Origin: Sisyra terminalis
Lineage: Eukaryota; Arthropoda; Insecta; Neuroptera; Sisyridae
DNA length: 64,000 bases
Reading direction: 5' to 3'
NCBI GenBank assembly: GCA_958496175.1
Contig: OY292280.1
Coordinates: 9,734,001-9,798,000 of the forward strand
Shown here: in pieces, positions 23,390 through 36,690 of the stretch
Numbering within the stretch: the stretch's first letter is position 1
How the letters are laid out: the number at the start of each line of letters is the position of its first letter
Notes under the pieces: model-generated
What the model saw: only the letters and a program-made list of their open reading frames with translations
Told to the model about the DNA's origin: nothing
Database searches by the model: none
Translations under genes and position numbers: made by a program

Positions 23390-23950
23390 ATCTATGTATT
23401 AATATTCTCATAAGTATCCATTTTTTTCAAAAACGTTGATTTAAATAAGATAAATATATTTATGAGAATTGTATGGTGAACTGATAGTCTCGTAAAAAAA
23501 TATCCTAATCTGTAAAAGTACTTTTTTCTGGAAATAAGTTTCAACCGTTTTTGTTCTATAATTAGCGTTCTTAATAGAAATTACGTTATAATTATGAGTT
23601 ATAATTATGAAAATATTAGCTATCCGTGAAATATTTACGACTAACACTGACACAAACCACTAGCATTTGAATGAAATCGAAATGATAGTTGAGACAAATG
23701 AAAAAAAAACAGTTATTTCAAATTTGAGACATTTATATTTGGATTTCATTCACTAGTTGATTCGTCGCTGGAAAATGGAAGAATTAAAGTTATTATTTAA
23801 AAACATACGTTATCTCGCAGTTGGTTTCGTTTTTATTTTACATGTAGCAGAAGTTACCCGATTGGACACATGCGCAGTTGTATTTTGTTTATTTCAATCC
23901 AGATTTGTTTATGGTTTAGAGAAATACACGAAACTTTAAAAAACATATTT
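23390..23950. repeat. Relic of the 17-18 kb TIR-element repeat
   Basis: Anchors attctcataagtatcc, aacgttgatttaaat and gaatgaaatcgaaatgatagttgag match the internal unit of the element at 17,146-18,264. The small ORF at 23,757-23,939 has no recognisable feature and lies at the edge of this repeat. Confidence 0.5.
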
Positions 23951-25250
23951 TCTTAGTTAAGATTGCCAAAAATCTATCATTCATAAATATTCCTTGAAAA
24001 AATTAATAGTTTGGGTAAATTTTGGATATTATACAAAAGAAGGATACATTGTATTAGAAAAAATGGGTTTTCAATTATAGATAGTGCATAAAAATGGAGA
24101 AAATTAATCAATTTAATGCCAAAATTATGTTTTCGTCACTCAAAATTTAATTGGCCTGAAGTCTGAAGTTCAACAATTAAATAATTGTTTCGTCAGTTTT
24201 CCATTTGTTGATTATTAATTGTAATGTATGGATATTTTATCGATTGTTTGTTAAAAGATTTAGAGGAAAATATTTCTTTGATTTGTTTATTCTTTTATTA
24301 CTAATGGAAGTGAAATTTAAATGTTGATTTTTTGTGATTAATGATAGTCAAATTTTTAATGGAAATACTGCCAAATAATGCAAATTGTTACTATAACAAT
24401 GATCAAAACGTTCCACCAACTAAGGGATGATAATTGAATTGACCAAAATCCATTTTGGAGCCAATAAATGAAACTAGTCGAAAAACATGGAATTTTTGTA
24501 GTATTTAGTTACTAATTTTTAACCTGAACTCGTTTGGTGATTGTAACTTTTTGTTGCACTTTTACTAACCGAAATTAATTTTAAACAATTCGATGCCTTT
24601 CTATAGCAAAATGAGTCAATGTGGATTTTGTACAAAATTGACACCAATATTTGGATTATAATAATGGGGAAACTTATCCAAAATGGAAATTGGGAATATT
24701 ACTTAAATTGTTTTTTCTTTTTCATATAAATTTATATATATGAAAAAAGCCTTTTTCGTGTTGCCTAATAAAAAGAAACCAATACCAGAGACAAATTCGA
24801 TTTAAGAAATTTTTTTTATTTTGTTATATGTGTTCTGTAAATAATATTTTTTTTTACATTTTCTTAATAAATTCATAGTTTAATTTATGTGTAATACATT
24901 TAACAGTTAATATTTATATGTAAATATATTTTTAAAAATATGTAATTTACGTATAGTCGATGTGAAATTTGGGAAATTTTTTATTTTAATTATACGGTTT
25001 ATTCTTCAAATTGTAAAGAATAAAAAAAACCAGTGGCGTAACGTATGATTTTGCCGCCCGTAGCTGATCAGATATTCGCTACCCTCTATTTTCATAATTA
25101 GTCAAATACCTTTACATTTGTTTAACTGTTTTAGAATGTACTTTTCGTGTTTTTCTTAAATTAAACTTATTTTTTCATGGAATTATCAATATGCCGCCCC
25201 ATTTCCATGACCACTCGGGGCCAGCCCCTCCAACCTTACGAACTTACGCT
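23950..25250. other. AT-rich spacer, no gene seen
   Basis: No supported exon. A perfect short palindrome (ctttttcatataaa...tttatatatgaaaaaag) is at about 24,718-24,750. Confidence 0.4.
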
Positions 25251-25254
25251 GAGA

Positions 25255-26075
25255 ATTGGGCTCATGTGTACTTTAGCACACCCACAATCTGGCAATGTTG
25301 CATTTTCGACTTTGTTTTTAATTTAATTCGCGATTAAATCGGTCCATAATAAAAATTTAGCCACAAAAAAGAGAATTATACCATATTAGAATTAAATCAT
25401 CAAAAAAATCGCGAATTAAATTAAAAACAAAGTCGAAAATGCAACGTTGCCAGATTGTGGGTGTGCTAAAGTACACTTGAGCCGAGAATTGTTTCAAGAC
25501 CACTGAGTTAAGCCCAGGGGTGTAATATTTATTTTTTTTTTGAATCATTTGGTAAGATCCAAAAATCTTAAGTCATAAGTCTTATCATAAGTCTTAAGTC
25601 TTATAAATTAAAAACAAAGTCGAAAATGCAACGTTGCCAGATTGTGGGTGTGCTAAAGTACACTTGAGCCGAGAATTGTTTCAAGACCACTGAGTTAAGC
25701 CCAGGGGTGTAATATTTTTTTTTTGAATCATTTGGTAAGATGCAAAAAATCTTAAGTTATAAGTCAATTTTAAGGTTCTCTAGGGTTTATCTTTCAATTT
25801 ATGTATGTGAAAATTCAAAAACCTAATTTTCTAGTTTGGGAACTTTTTTCAAGTCCCTTTTTTAATCGGTCATAATCTGGCAACGTTGCATTTTCAACTT
25901 GTTTTTTATTCTATTCGCGATTGTTTTACTGATTTAATTTTAATATAGTCTACTTTTCTCTATTGTGGCTAAATTTCAATTTTGAGCCGATTTATTTGTG
26001 AGTTAAATTAAAAATAAAATACCAAATACAACGTTGCCAGCTTTAGACCGACCTAAACGAGACATGAGCTAAATT
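25255..26075. repeat. Direct and inverted 'caacgttgcc' repeats
   Basis: A unit of about 140 bp (aaaacaaagtcgaaaatgca ... ccaggggtgtaatattt) occurs at about 25,420-25,555 and 25,610-25,735. An inverted partial copy lies at 25,270-25,340, and diverged copies at ~25,865-25,915 and ~25,995-26,045. Another diverged copy is at ~1,848. No coding capacity. Confidence 0.7.
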
Positions 26076-26099
26076 TTGTATCAAAATGAAGGGATAATA

Positions 26100-28060
26100 T
26101 TGGCCTACGCAACAATATTTCGGGGTAATGGTTCAAAAAGTTCCGTGACCGTTGCTCAAAATCAGCGGTCGCCAAAATGGTGGTTCGCATAGAAATGAGA
26201 AGATTAGAGGGTTGATAGCGGTAATTTTTCTAAAATAGTACTGATAATATTAGTCATTCCATTCCACATCTTGATACAATTCTACGGGAAAATTTAAAAT
26301 CATGGAAAAGTAAAAGTAAAAAGCATTTTTGCACCTAAAAAAGAAGATTTGAAGAAAAAATTGTTACGCCTCTGGGTTTAAATCAGTGTTTTCTCCTTTT
26401 TCCATTTCTAAAGCGTTGGAAAAGGATAAAATATCAAAAATCATCAATTCTTTTTTGTAGAAACCATTAAGTGCCAAAAAAACCACTACAGGAATATTTG
26501 ACTATATGAACTAGCTGAAAAATTTTCCCAAATTTCACCATTGAACTTAAAACTTTTATAATAATATAAGAAATCGTGGAAATCACCCCAAACCTACATC
26601 GTATTATAGAGTGAATATTAATGAATAAGTTATGGTCCTTTAAATAGTTATTTATTATATTCCTACAAATTACAGAATGAAACTATTATACAAATTTTAG
26701 AATTAAGGTTAAGAATATTTCCTGGAAAAGGGAAAGAAACTTAGTAATTTGAAATTATTTATTATTACATATTTGTTTCGAAATCTGCCTTTTAAAGTAT
26801 TTGATCGCGAAAAATAAATAACAGGAGAACGAATGAAAATGGCAATTTCTTAGACTAATGTCCAAAAAATTTTCTATTGGCTTAGTTACTTTTTCGGCCA
26901 CTAGCAGCGTATTGTTGCGAAAAACGGTACTTAATTGGTTATTGATTGTTCGTTTTTTCATTGTTTTTTTGAACTCCACAAAATCTGTCATTTAATTTTT
27001 TCTATTGTTATTGATTACTTATTTTCAAAAATCAATTTTTATCTAAAATTATTAACCTTTTATGAATGTATGAAAATTAGCGCATATATTCAAACTCGGT
27101 GCAACTCTGACACTAGAGCCCTCTGCACTGAGCCATTTTATAGCTAACTTTGAAGTATAACATTCGTTGTCCTGTTATATATACTTCGTGTATTTAATAT
27201 TCTTATAGTTTATGAACCTGAATATTTCCACACGAGAATTTCTATTAAAATTTTTAATGAAATCAGACAATAGGAAAATTCATTGCCTTCATAATACATC
27301 AGGATTGTTCACCGAAATTATGTTATCACTTGGAATGATAAATTAATGATCTAAATCTAACTCTTACGAAAAAACAAATGTTAAATTTAGAACTAAATTA
27401 GCAATAAGTTCTCTTATAAGTGATAACGGTGAAATGTGTGAATTACAGTTGCCTCTGATTGATATGTGTACAAAAATTATTCATAATCATATTTATGTAA
27501 ATATCTTCAAAAATATTTAGAAAATTTCGATTCAAAAAATCAACCCTTACTACTTACATTATTTGTTTTAAATAAAGCTGCTGCTGCTTTTTAGTCCAAC
27601 CGACTATGGTTGTAACACCCTCTGTCGGTAATTTTTTTCTTCTCATTTTCGTAAGGGTTGTTAATTCTAGACAATTTTTAAGTACAAATTCTTAGATTTT
27701 AAAAATGTAAAACAAAAAGAAAATCGCAATAACTTCTTTGGAAGAAACAAAAAAACGGAAACATTTGTTTTCATTTTGCCTCAAATATTTATATATAATT
27801 TGTTATACTATTTATTCCAAATTAATATGGAAGTTTGAACAGTTTTAATAAGTTCTAAGCTAACCAGAAACAAAAAAAGCACCTATAGTTTATATTATTA
27901 AAATTTTATAACTCTACTGATTAAATTTAGTTAATAAAAATTGAGTTTTTTTATTTAAAACCTTTTTTAAAAATCAATTAAGGGCTACTTATAGTCTCTA
28001 GTAAACTTACATCTTCGAAAGACTAATCAACGTTTTTTTTACTAGGTGACCAGGTATAAA
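26100..28060. other. AT-rich spacer, no gene seen
   Basis: No exon or repeat family I can support. Short ORFs around 26,755-27,150 are low-complexity and unconserved by eye. Confidence 0.4.
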
Positions 28061-28069
28061 ATTATTCCA

Positions 28070-28720
28070 ATTGTTTGTCCTTCTTCAATTCCCGATTTAT
28101 TTTTCCAAGGATCCAGCCAATAAATGGTAACTATTTTTATGCAATATTATTAAGGATGATTTAGTCTAAAATATTCTACCTAATTTTCAAGAAAAAAATC
28201 ATCCCTTATATCCTTTTTATGCACTTGAAAATAGTCCTTTTTAAAACTTTGAATCGATATTGTGGGTGTCTTTTTGCACACAGGACTAAAATTTTTTCAT
28301 ATAACATCTCACATAAGGACATTGTATAATAATCCGTCGCGAAAATGAGCTCTTATAAGGAAAAGTCACCCCTCGAAAATGACCGTTTTTAGGCTAAATT
28401 GGTGCATGCGTTTTCACCTCCTTAAATTCCCGATTTAATTTTCCAAGGATCCATCCAATAAATGGTAACTATTTTTATGCAATACTATTAAGGATGAATT
28501 AGTTTAAAATATTCTACCTAATTTTCAAGAAAAAAGTCATCCCTTGTATCCTTTTTATGCACTTGAAAATAGTCCTTTTTGAAACTTTGAAGCGATATTG
28601 CGGGTGTCCTTTTGCACACAGGACTAAAATTTTTCACATAACATCTCACGTAAGGGCAGTGTTTAATAATCCGTCGCGAAAATTAGCTCTTATAAGGAAA
28701 AGTCACCTCTCTAAAATATG
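28070..28720. repeat. Satellite block 1, ~340-bp unit
   Basis: Two consecutive copies of a ~340-bp unit. Anchors: cccgattta(a/t)ttttccaagg at 28,091 and 28,429, and tgtccttttgcacacagg / cgtcgcgaaaat in each. The same unit forms a larger block at 31,963-33,370. Confidence 0.8.
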
Positions 28721-29090
28721 AAGATACGAATATACCTTTTAAGATACGAAACTGATATGACCTTCCTAATGGTTTAAATTTTGGTCAGTAGTTTAGATAG
28801 TAGTTTAGTTTAGGGATAGAATTGGATTGATCGGTTTTACTCGGGAAAAATTGTATCCTGAAATTTAGTGGAGTAATTTCAATTTTAATCCCAAATCTTG
28901 TGATTTGGGAACGTCGTTGAACTTGTTCCAGTAAGGAGCTTTGACGAACAATGCCACAAACCACAGAAGCATGTATCCCATAAATAACAAGAGGGAGATA
29001 ATTGCTATTTCCTGGAAATTCATTTCTACCGAAACATATATTAATTAATCTATACTGAACTATTCTAAATTATTTATTCCTAAAGTAAAC

Positions 29091-29547
29091 TTCCTTTAAA
29101 AGTTATTCGAGGTCAAAGTTGAACTAAAGAGAAATTTTAATATTTTTTTAATTTTTTGACGCAACCATCAATTTTATGAGAAAATTTTATAGGACATTTT
29201 TGGAAGAACACTTTTTTTTCTATAACTTATCTCTAAAAGTTTTTGATATTTTTCACAGGTCCTAAGTTATTTAATTAAAATAAAAAAAAAATGTTAAAAA
29301 TATAATAATTCAGGGAATATTATTAATTTAAAACTATAAAATTACGAATATTTTCAGTTTAATGCAAATAACTTAGGACCTGTGAAAAATATCAAAAACG
29401 TTTATAGAGATAAGTTATAGAAAAAAAGTGCTCTACAAAAAATGTGCTATAAAATTTTCTCATAAAATTGATGGTTGCGTCAAAAAATTGAAAAAATATT
29501 AAAATTTCTCTTTAGTTCAATTTTGACCTCGAATAACTTTTGAAGGA
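29091..29547. mobile_element. Fold-back element
   Basis: Two ~200-bp complementary arms: ttcctttaaaagttattcga at the left and tcgaataacttttgaagga at the right, with cctaagttatttaattaaaa facing its complement near the centre. It contains the ctctacaaaa motif, and a further copy of that motif lies just outside at 29,569-29,592. No TA/TTAA border could be fixed. Confidence 0.75.
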
Positions 29548-29999
29548 ATAAATATATCAAAAACTTGTAAGAGACCTTTTTTGTAGATCGTTCAATTTTC
29601 TACAAGAATATACCTTAGTCATTCCGAAATATTGTCACCAACGTGCGCTATAAAATTCCAAAGTGCAAGAGAATATTGTTCCCATGTTATTTAAATGGAA
29701 AATCGAAATTTGCAATGTGGCACCTCTTAATATTAATATTAAGAACTTACACTTTCGCAGGATTTTTTTTTTTGTTATTTCCAACAATATTTTCGATATA
29801 ATTAAGAAAAAAAAAATCATAATTTTTTTTTTAATCAGTCTAATGATACATACATACAGTATACATACAATTGTATTGAGAACGACTTTAAGTACAGAGA
29901 TTTATGAATGAAATTTAGATCCTCCCTTTTTTCATTCTTATACAAATTTAAATTAGCGTATTTTTATTATCTACGATATATTCCAAGGGAAGATACATA

Positions 30000-30330
30000 T
30001 TTGGATCCCAAAATTTGTATGTGTGAGAAGAAGACAGGTAAATCAAGGTAGGCTCAAATATTTCACGAACGAGCGAAGAAAAAGTTTTGGAATATTGCAC
30101 ATACTGAAAAAAAATAGCAAGCGTTCGGGTGCCCAAATACATGAGTGTAAGAAGAAGATAGGGAATGACGGTAGGTTAAAATTTTCAATCGTAGATTCAG
30201 GACAACCAATTTTGGGGCGTTGCACATAATGAAAAAAGATCGTCCAAACTCGGGTGCCAATATACGTAAGTGGGAGAGAAATGCAGCTAGGTGCATAGGC
30301 AGATCCAAACTTTTCATTCATAAATCCGAG
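30000..30330. repeat. Tandem repeat, ~124-bp unit
   Basis: Three diverged units with anchors ggatcccaaaatttgtatgt (30,002), ggtgcccaaatacatgagtg (~30,130) and ggtgccaatatacgtaagtg (~30,254), each followed by a purine-rich gaagaag/gagagaa stretch. Confidence 0.65.
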
Positions 30331-30854
30331 GAATTTATGAATGAAACTGGGGGCGCTAAGTGCACTATGCGTAAGTAAATTCCATTCGTTTGTACGCACT
30401 CGTATCGAAAGTGAAATGCCCTAGTGACCTAGTTACATAGTGACCTAGTTTCTATGAGGGTATTCCCTTGTTATATTTGCATCTCTCTCACACTTACACA
30501 TTTTGCCACCCTTATGGATATCTTTTTTCAATTCACTAAGTGAAATATGATTTTTTTGCATTTTTTGACTAATTTGATTTTTAAGTGATTTTTCACTTTA
30601 TGTAATAGATGTTGGATACCTGCAACTTCGTCTTCGTGACTTATATCTTGATAATATGTATTTTCTTATTAGACTTTCCTTCTGTCTTAGAAAATGGTTT
30701 TACTCCTTGGATATTTGACCGGCTTTTCACATTATTTAATAAATATCAGATACCTGCAACTTCGTCTTCGTGACTTATATCTTCACGATCGAATCCATTT
30801 TACCAATTACTAATTTTTCCAAATACCAGACGAACACTAAATTAGTTTAGGAAT

Positions 30855-31600
30855 GCAAAATGTATCCAGTGCTTATTTGGGTACCGGGGCACTTTAATAT
30901 CAAAGGTAACGAAAAGGCAGACGAACTGGCAAAAGCAGGTTCAAGAACCTGCTATTTTTGGGTCCAAAATCGGCTACAGGACTATCGAGATATACAACAC
31001 TGAATCAAATAGCCAATGGACTCAAAATGAGCAAATAAATTTCAGGAAAAATGATATAGGATATAAATTCTCAAAGGTTATGATAAGGAAACCTCTGAAA
31101 GAACACAACAAAACTTCTAAATCCAGAAAGTAAGGACATTAAAATTCTGGTTGGTCTATTAACAAGACACTAAATTTGAGGAAACATCTCCTATAGGGAA
31201 GAATAAAGAGTCAAGTGCTTGCAGGAATTATGGTGAGAGAGATGAGATTGCCTCCCACGTACTATTTGAATGCCCAGTTATGACCCAAAGTCGTCTCAAC
31301 TTTCTTGGTCCCCTGGACCTATGCTAGGAAACATACACTAAGATCCAATTGAATGTCTGCTAAGATTTATATTAAAAACAGGCCTGACTTATTGGAACTA
31401 GGAAGAAAGCTGGGGCGCAATAGTTCTTACCGAATACTGCTTGGAGGAATTCTTCGGAGAGGTCCCCAGTAAAAAGAAGAAGAAAAATCCTGCTGGTGGT
31501 CGAGTCGTCTAGGTAGCCGCTCCAAAACTGGTAGGTGTTGAGTTTCGATATTTTTCGATTTACGGATTTTTATTAACCCTAGAGTACCTAAAAAACTCAG
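30855..31600 (+). mobile_element. LINE relic: RNase H end and 3' tail
   Basis: The plus strand encodes LIWVPGHFNIKGNEKADELA, the final RNase H motif of I/R1-type LINE polyproteins. After a decayed stretch comes HVLFECPVMTQSRLNFLGP, the usual C-terminal Cys/His region. Stops and shifts interrupt the frame. From 31,530 it carries a tail (tttacggatttttattaacc) also seen at 38.4 and 59.7-59.9 kb. No RT is left. Confidence 0.7.
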
Positions 31601-31962
31601 TAGTTCATAAAGCGATGGCAAATATTTTGATCAAATTTTTTAATGGGATGTCAAGATTTATGATGTTGTAAGAAAATTTGATGATTTGACGAAGGACCTT
31701 GATTAATTAGAATCTTGAATAGTTGAGCAGAACTCCACAGTATAAGCTTTATAATTGTCTTATATTTTGTTACTTTGTTACTTGTTTTTAATTGGGAATT
31801 GGAATTTTAGTAGCAAGTTTAGTGTCCGTATGGCTTGATTAGTTTTTTTCTTTTTGTTTTATTTTTTTCATCTCAATCTTTGGGGTACCTACTCGGGAGA
31901 TGCATGAATGTTAAAATTAAAATAATCAATTAAATTGGAATGGAATTTTAGGAAGAATTCTT

Positions 31963-33370
31963 GATATTGTGGGTGTCCTTTTGCACAAAAAAATATTCAC
32001 TTTACATTTCACGTAAGGACATTGTATAATAATTCGTTGCGAAAATTAGTTTTCATAAGGAAAAGTCAGCCCTCAATAATAACCAATTTCTAGGGCTAAT
32101 TTGGGGCATGCGTTTTCACCTCCTTAATTTCCCCTTTTAAATTTCCAAGGATTAAAACAATAAATGCTTATTGTTTGTATGCATTTGCTTAATTTATATA
32201 TTATGATTTAGTATTTTAAATTCAGCTCAATTTCGGCGAAAATAATCATTCCTTATAGTCTTTTTCATGAACTTGAAAATTGTACTTTTTGAAACTTTAA
32301 ATCAATATTGCGGGTGTCCTTTTGTACACAGGACAATACTTTTTTCACAGAACTTTTCACGTAAGGGCATTGTTTAATAATCCGTTGCGAAAATTAGCTC
32401 TTATAAAGAAAAGTCACCCCTCGAAAATTACCGTTTTTTATGCTAATTTGATGCATGCATTTTCACCTCCTTAACTTTCCAATTTAATTTTTCAAGGATC
32501 TAAGCAATAAATGCTTATTGTCTTTATTTATTATGGTTAAAGATGATTTAGTGTTTAATATTCAGTTTAATTTCAGCGAAAAAAATCATCCCTTCTATCC
32601 TTTTTGTGAGTTTAAAAATTGTCCTTTTTGAAAATTTGAAACAATATTGTGGATGTCCTTCTGAACACAGGACAAAAATTTTTCGCATGACTTCTCACGT
32701 AACGGTATTGTTTAATAATTCGTTGTGAAAATTACCCTTTTTAAGGAAAAGTCACCCCTTGAAAATGACCAATTTTTAAGGCTTGTTTGGGGCATGCATT
32801 TTAACCTCCTTAACTTACCATTTTAAATTTTCAAGGATCTAAGCAAAATTTTTTTTTTATTCAATATGGTTAAGGATGATTTAGTCTTTAATATTCAGCT
32901 CAATTTCAGCGAAAAAAAATATTCCTTCTATCCTTTTTGTGAGTTTAAAAATTGTCCTTTTTGAAACTTTGAACCGATATTGCGGGTGTCCTTTTGCACA
33001 CAGGACTAAATTTTTTTCACATAACATCTCACGTAAGGGCATTGTTTAATAATCCGTTGTGAAAATTAGCTCTTATAAGGAAAAGTCACCCCTCGAAAAT
33101 GACCGTTTTTTTTGGCTAAATTGATTTATGCGTTTTGACCTCCTTAAATTCCCGATTTAATTTTCCAAGGATCTAGGTAATAAATGGTAACTATTTTTAT
33201 GCAATACTTTTAAGGATGAATTAGTCTAAAATATTCTACCTAATTTTCAAGAAAAAAATCATCCCTTACATCCTTTTTATGGACTTGAAAATAGTCCTTT
33301 TTTAAACTTTGAATCGATATTGCGGGTGTCCTTTGGCACACAGGGCTAAAATTTTCTCTCCTTATTATTC
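31963..33370. repeat. Satellite block 2, ~340-bp unit
   Basis: About four consecutive diverged copies of the unit in block 1. Anchors of the cc..tttaa.tt.tcaagg type at about 32,130, 32,478, 32,817 and 33,150 (spacing 332-349 bp), with tgcgggtgtccttttg repeats between. No coding capacity. Confidence 0.85.
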
Positions 33371-33399
33371 ATGTAAGTTTCCTTGTTTATAAATCAGTT

Positions 33400-34330
33400 T
33401 AAAAAATAACTGTTATTAGGAAATGCAATCCTTGCACTTATGTTTTTTTACATAATGTAAAGTTTAGGCAACCATTGTTTCATCTATGAAATTTGGTTGC
33501 GGGCTAAATTCCCTATTTTACAACTGAATGTTACTAGAACGTATGATTTGTTTTATGAATTAAAATCAATGTATTTTTACAGATTCTTTTTACCTGGAAA
33601 TTGAGGACAAGGGTTGTTTTTAGGGGTTGAAGAAAGTACAATACTTTTGGAAGAAAAATTGTTAGTAAGTGCTTGTAAGTTTGAAACTTTTTAATATTAT
33701 TTTAATTGAATTCTTCGCCACAGAAGAAGTAGACCACTGAGCTGACAACTGAGAATTAATCATTGGATTTGAATTGTTCATCATTTCCAAATGGGCGTTT
33801 GAGGAATGGATGTGGGTCGTTCGAAATCAAATTCCTGTGGGATATCTTTTCCACAATTGATATCAATCGAAAAAAACATGAAAGGGTTTTCTATAACATA
33901 AATTGGTGAAAATTGTGATTCAATAAATCTGTGAATGTGAAGTGATAAAGTGGTTTAAGTGATAAATAGTGAAAATATCTAAAAAATCAAAGCTTTTTAT
34001 TAACTTAATATTTCCATAAAATTGTAACAGTTGATACTTTTACATAAATTATATAAACTATTGTTATAATGGAAAAACTAATATTGTATTATATTATAAA
34101 CTGAATTAATATTTAACATTAATAAATTTATTTTTATTGAATACATTGTTTCAATTCGATTTACCCCACATGTCCTCTTGAATTTTATATTTCAGAGTTA
34201 GAATACATAAATGAGTTCAATTAATGTAACGATATGGTAGGTTTAGGTAAGTTCAATGTTTTTCTATTGATTATCGAATAATACGATAAAGACAATATCG
34301 AAAAATATCTTAAGCTTTTGATGTCCTTAT
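33400..34330. other. AT-rich spacer, no gene seen
   Basis: No supported feature. Confidence 0.4.
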
Positions 34331-36440
34331 CGTTTTTTTTTATATTTAAATTTTAATTTTCTGAAGAAACTCTTTTGAAATACAAATTTGTTTTTTTCGA
34401 AATAAAGGATCAAGGACCTTAAAATGTTGCAATGTTTTTATTCAAATTTTCCAACTTTAACATGGAGCAGCTATGGTTAAAATATTTTTGCAAAATTCCA
34501 ATTCCTTCGATTGAAAAATGTTTTAATTTTCTACAAATCTCATAAGAATTGTTTATATATGAGTTTTAACGTAATTTACATATATCATCTGATAGCCGAG
34601 TCGTCATGGTCACCGTTGCTGTTGTCGGAGTCGAGGTCCCTGGTTCGGATCCCGATTGGTCCCGGATTTTTATAATTTCTAATAATTGATTTCTCTTCCT
34701 TACATCTTATAATATATCTAAATAACAGTAATTCTTAATTCCAGACATTGTATCATCGAAACATTCGATCGAACAGTTCCAACCTTTCGGGGTTGGAAAT
34801 GATCGATCGATCGATCGATGACGCAATATATTTTTCATTTTTTTTTTGGCTTATTGATTTTGTGACGTCATTTTTTTGAAAAATGAGGGGGAGGACCTCG
34901 AATTTTCGAATTTAGCGAAATAGGATTTTGGGAACGATTTAGTTACGCTGCGGGAAGCCTAAAAATAATTTTTAATTATATAATTTTTCATTTTTCGGCC
35001 GAAATTCCGAAAAATCGCAAAAATAGGCCAAATTTGATGGTTTTTTTCACTTTTTCCATCTTTAAAGCCATTTGTAACGAAAACTATCGATCGTAGGTTA
35101 ACGATAGTAGACTCATTCGATAGCGCTTGAATTACTCTATCGATGGTGTAAATTTGGTCCCAGAAAAGCTTAAGGAGAAAAACTTTTTTTTTCAACTTTT
35201 TAGAAATTTCATTTCGTCGACCAATGTACAAATGTACGACGATTTTTTCCGAAAAATTATTTGTCGAATTTTTCGATGAAATTCGCACTATAGCTGCATT
35301 ACGTAACCATCGAAACATAAATCGAAAAAGAACCTAAATTTTTCGATGTTGTTCATGATTTTTTCGATATTTAAAATTCACCCATTGTGCTAGCTAATGC
35401 TATTTAAATACAAATTTGTTTTCTTGAAAAAAAGGATCAAGGACCTAAAAATTTTCTAATGTGGTTCTACATCTTTTCCGATCGTAATATGGAGTACTTT
35501 TGGGTAAATTTTTTCCGGAAAATTCCATGAAAATCGTTCTAGTGAAAAAGTTTGATCGAAAGATTTTCGTGGAATTTTCCGGAAAAATTTTAACCAAAGG
35601 TGCTCCATGTTACGATCGGAAAAGATGAAGAACCACATTGGAAAATTTTTAGGCCCCTGATCCTTTTTTTCAAGAAAACGTTTCAAAATGTTTTAACGAC
35701 ATGTAGTTATATCTGCTAGTAGTCGAGGGAATCTGCTAGGGCCGAGGTCTCGTGTTCGAGTCCCGTTTGGGTCCAGTTTTTTTTATAATTTATAATGATT
35801 GATTTCTATTCCACACAGATTATAATATCTTTAGTTAACATTGATCCTTGTTCCCAGATTTTCCTTCCTCGAAATATTCAATCCAGCCTTTCGGGGAGGG
35901 AATTGATAGATCGATCGATTGATGAATTATATTTTCCTTTTTTTTGTTTGTGCTCATTCGTATTGTGACGTCACTTAATTTCTTAATTTCTATCGGAAAA
36001 AATTATTCGAAAAATTGGGAAGAGGACTGCGAATTTTTGATTTTCGTGAAGCAGTATTTCGGGAATGACTTAAGTACATAGCGGGAAACATTAAAATCAT
36101 ATTTTTGAATTTAATTTTCACGTAAAGTTTCGATCATAGGTATACAATTATTAAATTATTCAATAGCGCTTGAACAACTCTTTCGATTTATGTAAGAAAA
36201 ATTCTGGAAAAGTTCAACGGTAAAATTTTCTTCGATATTTCTGAAATTGAAAATCCTCAATCAAATGTTCGTTAAATTTATGAAATTTTAATGGAATATT
36301 ATTCTTCGAATTTCTTATGAAAATTCGTATGAAATTCACACCATAGCTGTAAAATGTTATGATTGAAAACTTTATAGAAAAACATCTCTACTGTTCGATG
36401 TCCTTAAACCTATTTTTCGATAATAAAGATTTACAAATTG
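34330..36440 (+). repeat. Duplicated ~1.1-kb unit with tRNA-like (SINE-like) part
   Basis: Two tandem diverged units (about 34,330-35,390 and 35,390-36,440) share ggatcaaggacct, a tRNA-like stretch, aacctttcgggg / cagcctttcgggg, gatcgatcgat runs, ttgtgacgtca, and a gcgggaa(gc/ac)... end. In unit 1 an A-box-like TAGCCGAGTCG (~34,593) and a B-box-like GGTTCGGATCC (~34,642) stand at tRNA spacing. In unit 2 the B-box-like GTGTTCGAGTCCC remains near 35,752. This points to a tRNA-derived SINE duplicated with its flank, or a long composite repeat. Confidence 0.55.
35405..35690. repeat. Palindrome inside the duplicated unit
   Basis: Arms tttcttgaaaaaaaggatca and tgatcctttttttcaagaaa enclose further complementary blocks (ttttccgatcgtaa / ttacgatcggaaaa; ttccggaaaattcca / tggaattttccggaa). 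About 130 bp per arm with a ~20-bp centre. Unit 1 has only the left half. Confidence 0.8.
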
Positions 36441-36464
36441 ACATTATGATAAACAAATGTTAAA

Positions 36465-36690
36465 TACTGTGTATACAATATATAAGATATATTGCAGTCC
36501 AATTTATGTAGTATAATTTAATATAATAATATATAAAAATCATACCACAAACATAAATTGGAACAGAAGTTCAAACAAAAATATTCGCGACGTATTGCCC
36601 AGATACGTATTTCGATTGCCAAGCAACCTTCATCAGTGGTCATCAAGTAGTTTGGATCACTCCGTAACTGCTTTGTGATGATTCATGTGA
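36465..36690 (-). mobile_element. Short element with hammerhead-like core
   Basis: About 220 bp matching the 214-bp insertion at 43,341-43,554: same tgtatacaatatataa start, gaacagaagttcaaacaaaa middle and atcactccgtaactgct end. On the minus strand it reads CTGATGA, then a gttgc-ttg-gcaat hairpin, then GAAA, and 22 nt later GTC, resembling a hammerhead ribozyme core. No poly(A) tail or ORF. Confidence 0.6.

Noticed and set aside
28070..33370. CRISPR-like regular repeats
   Set aside because: Units are ~340 bp and diverged with no short repeat/spacer structure; this is eukaryotic satellite DNA.
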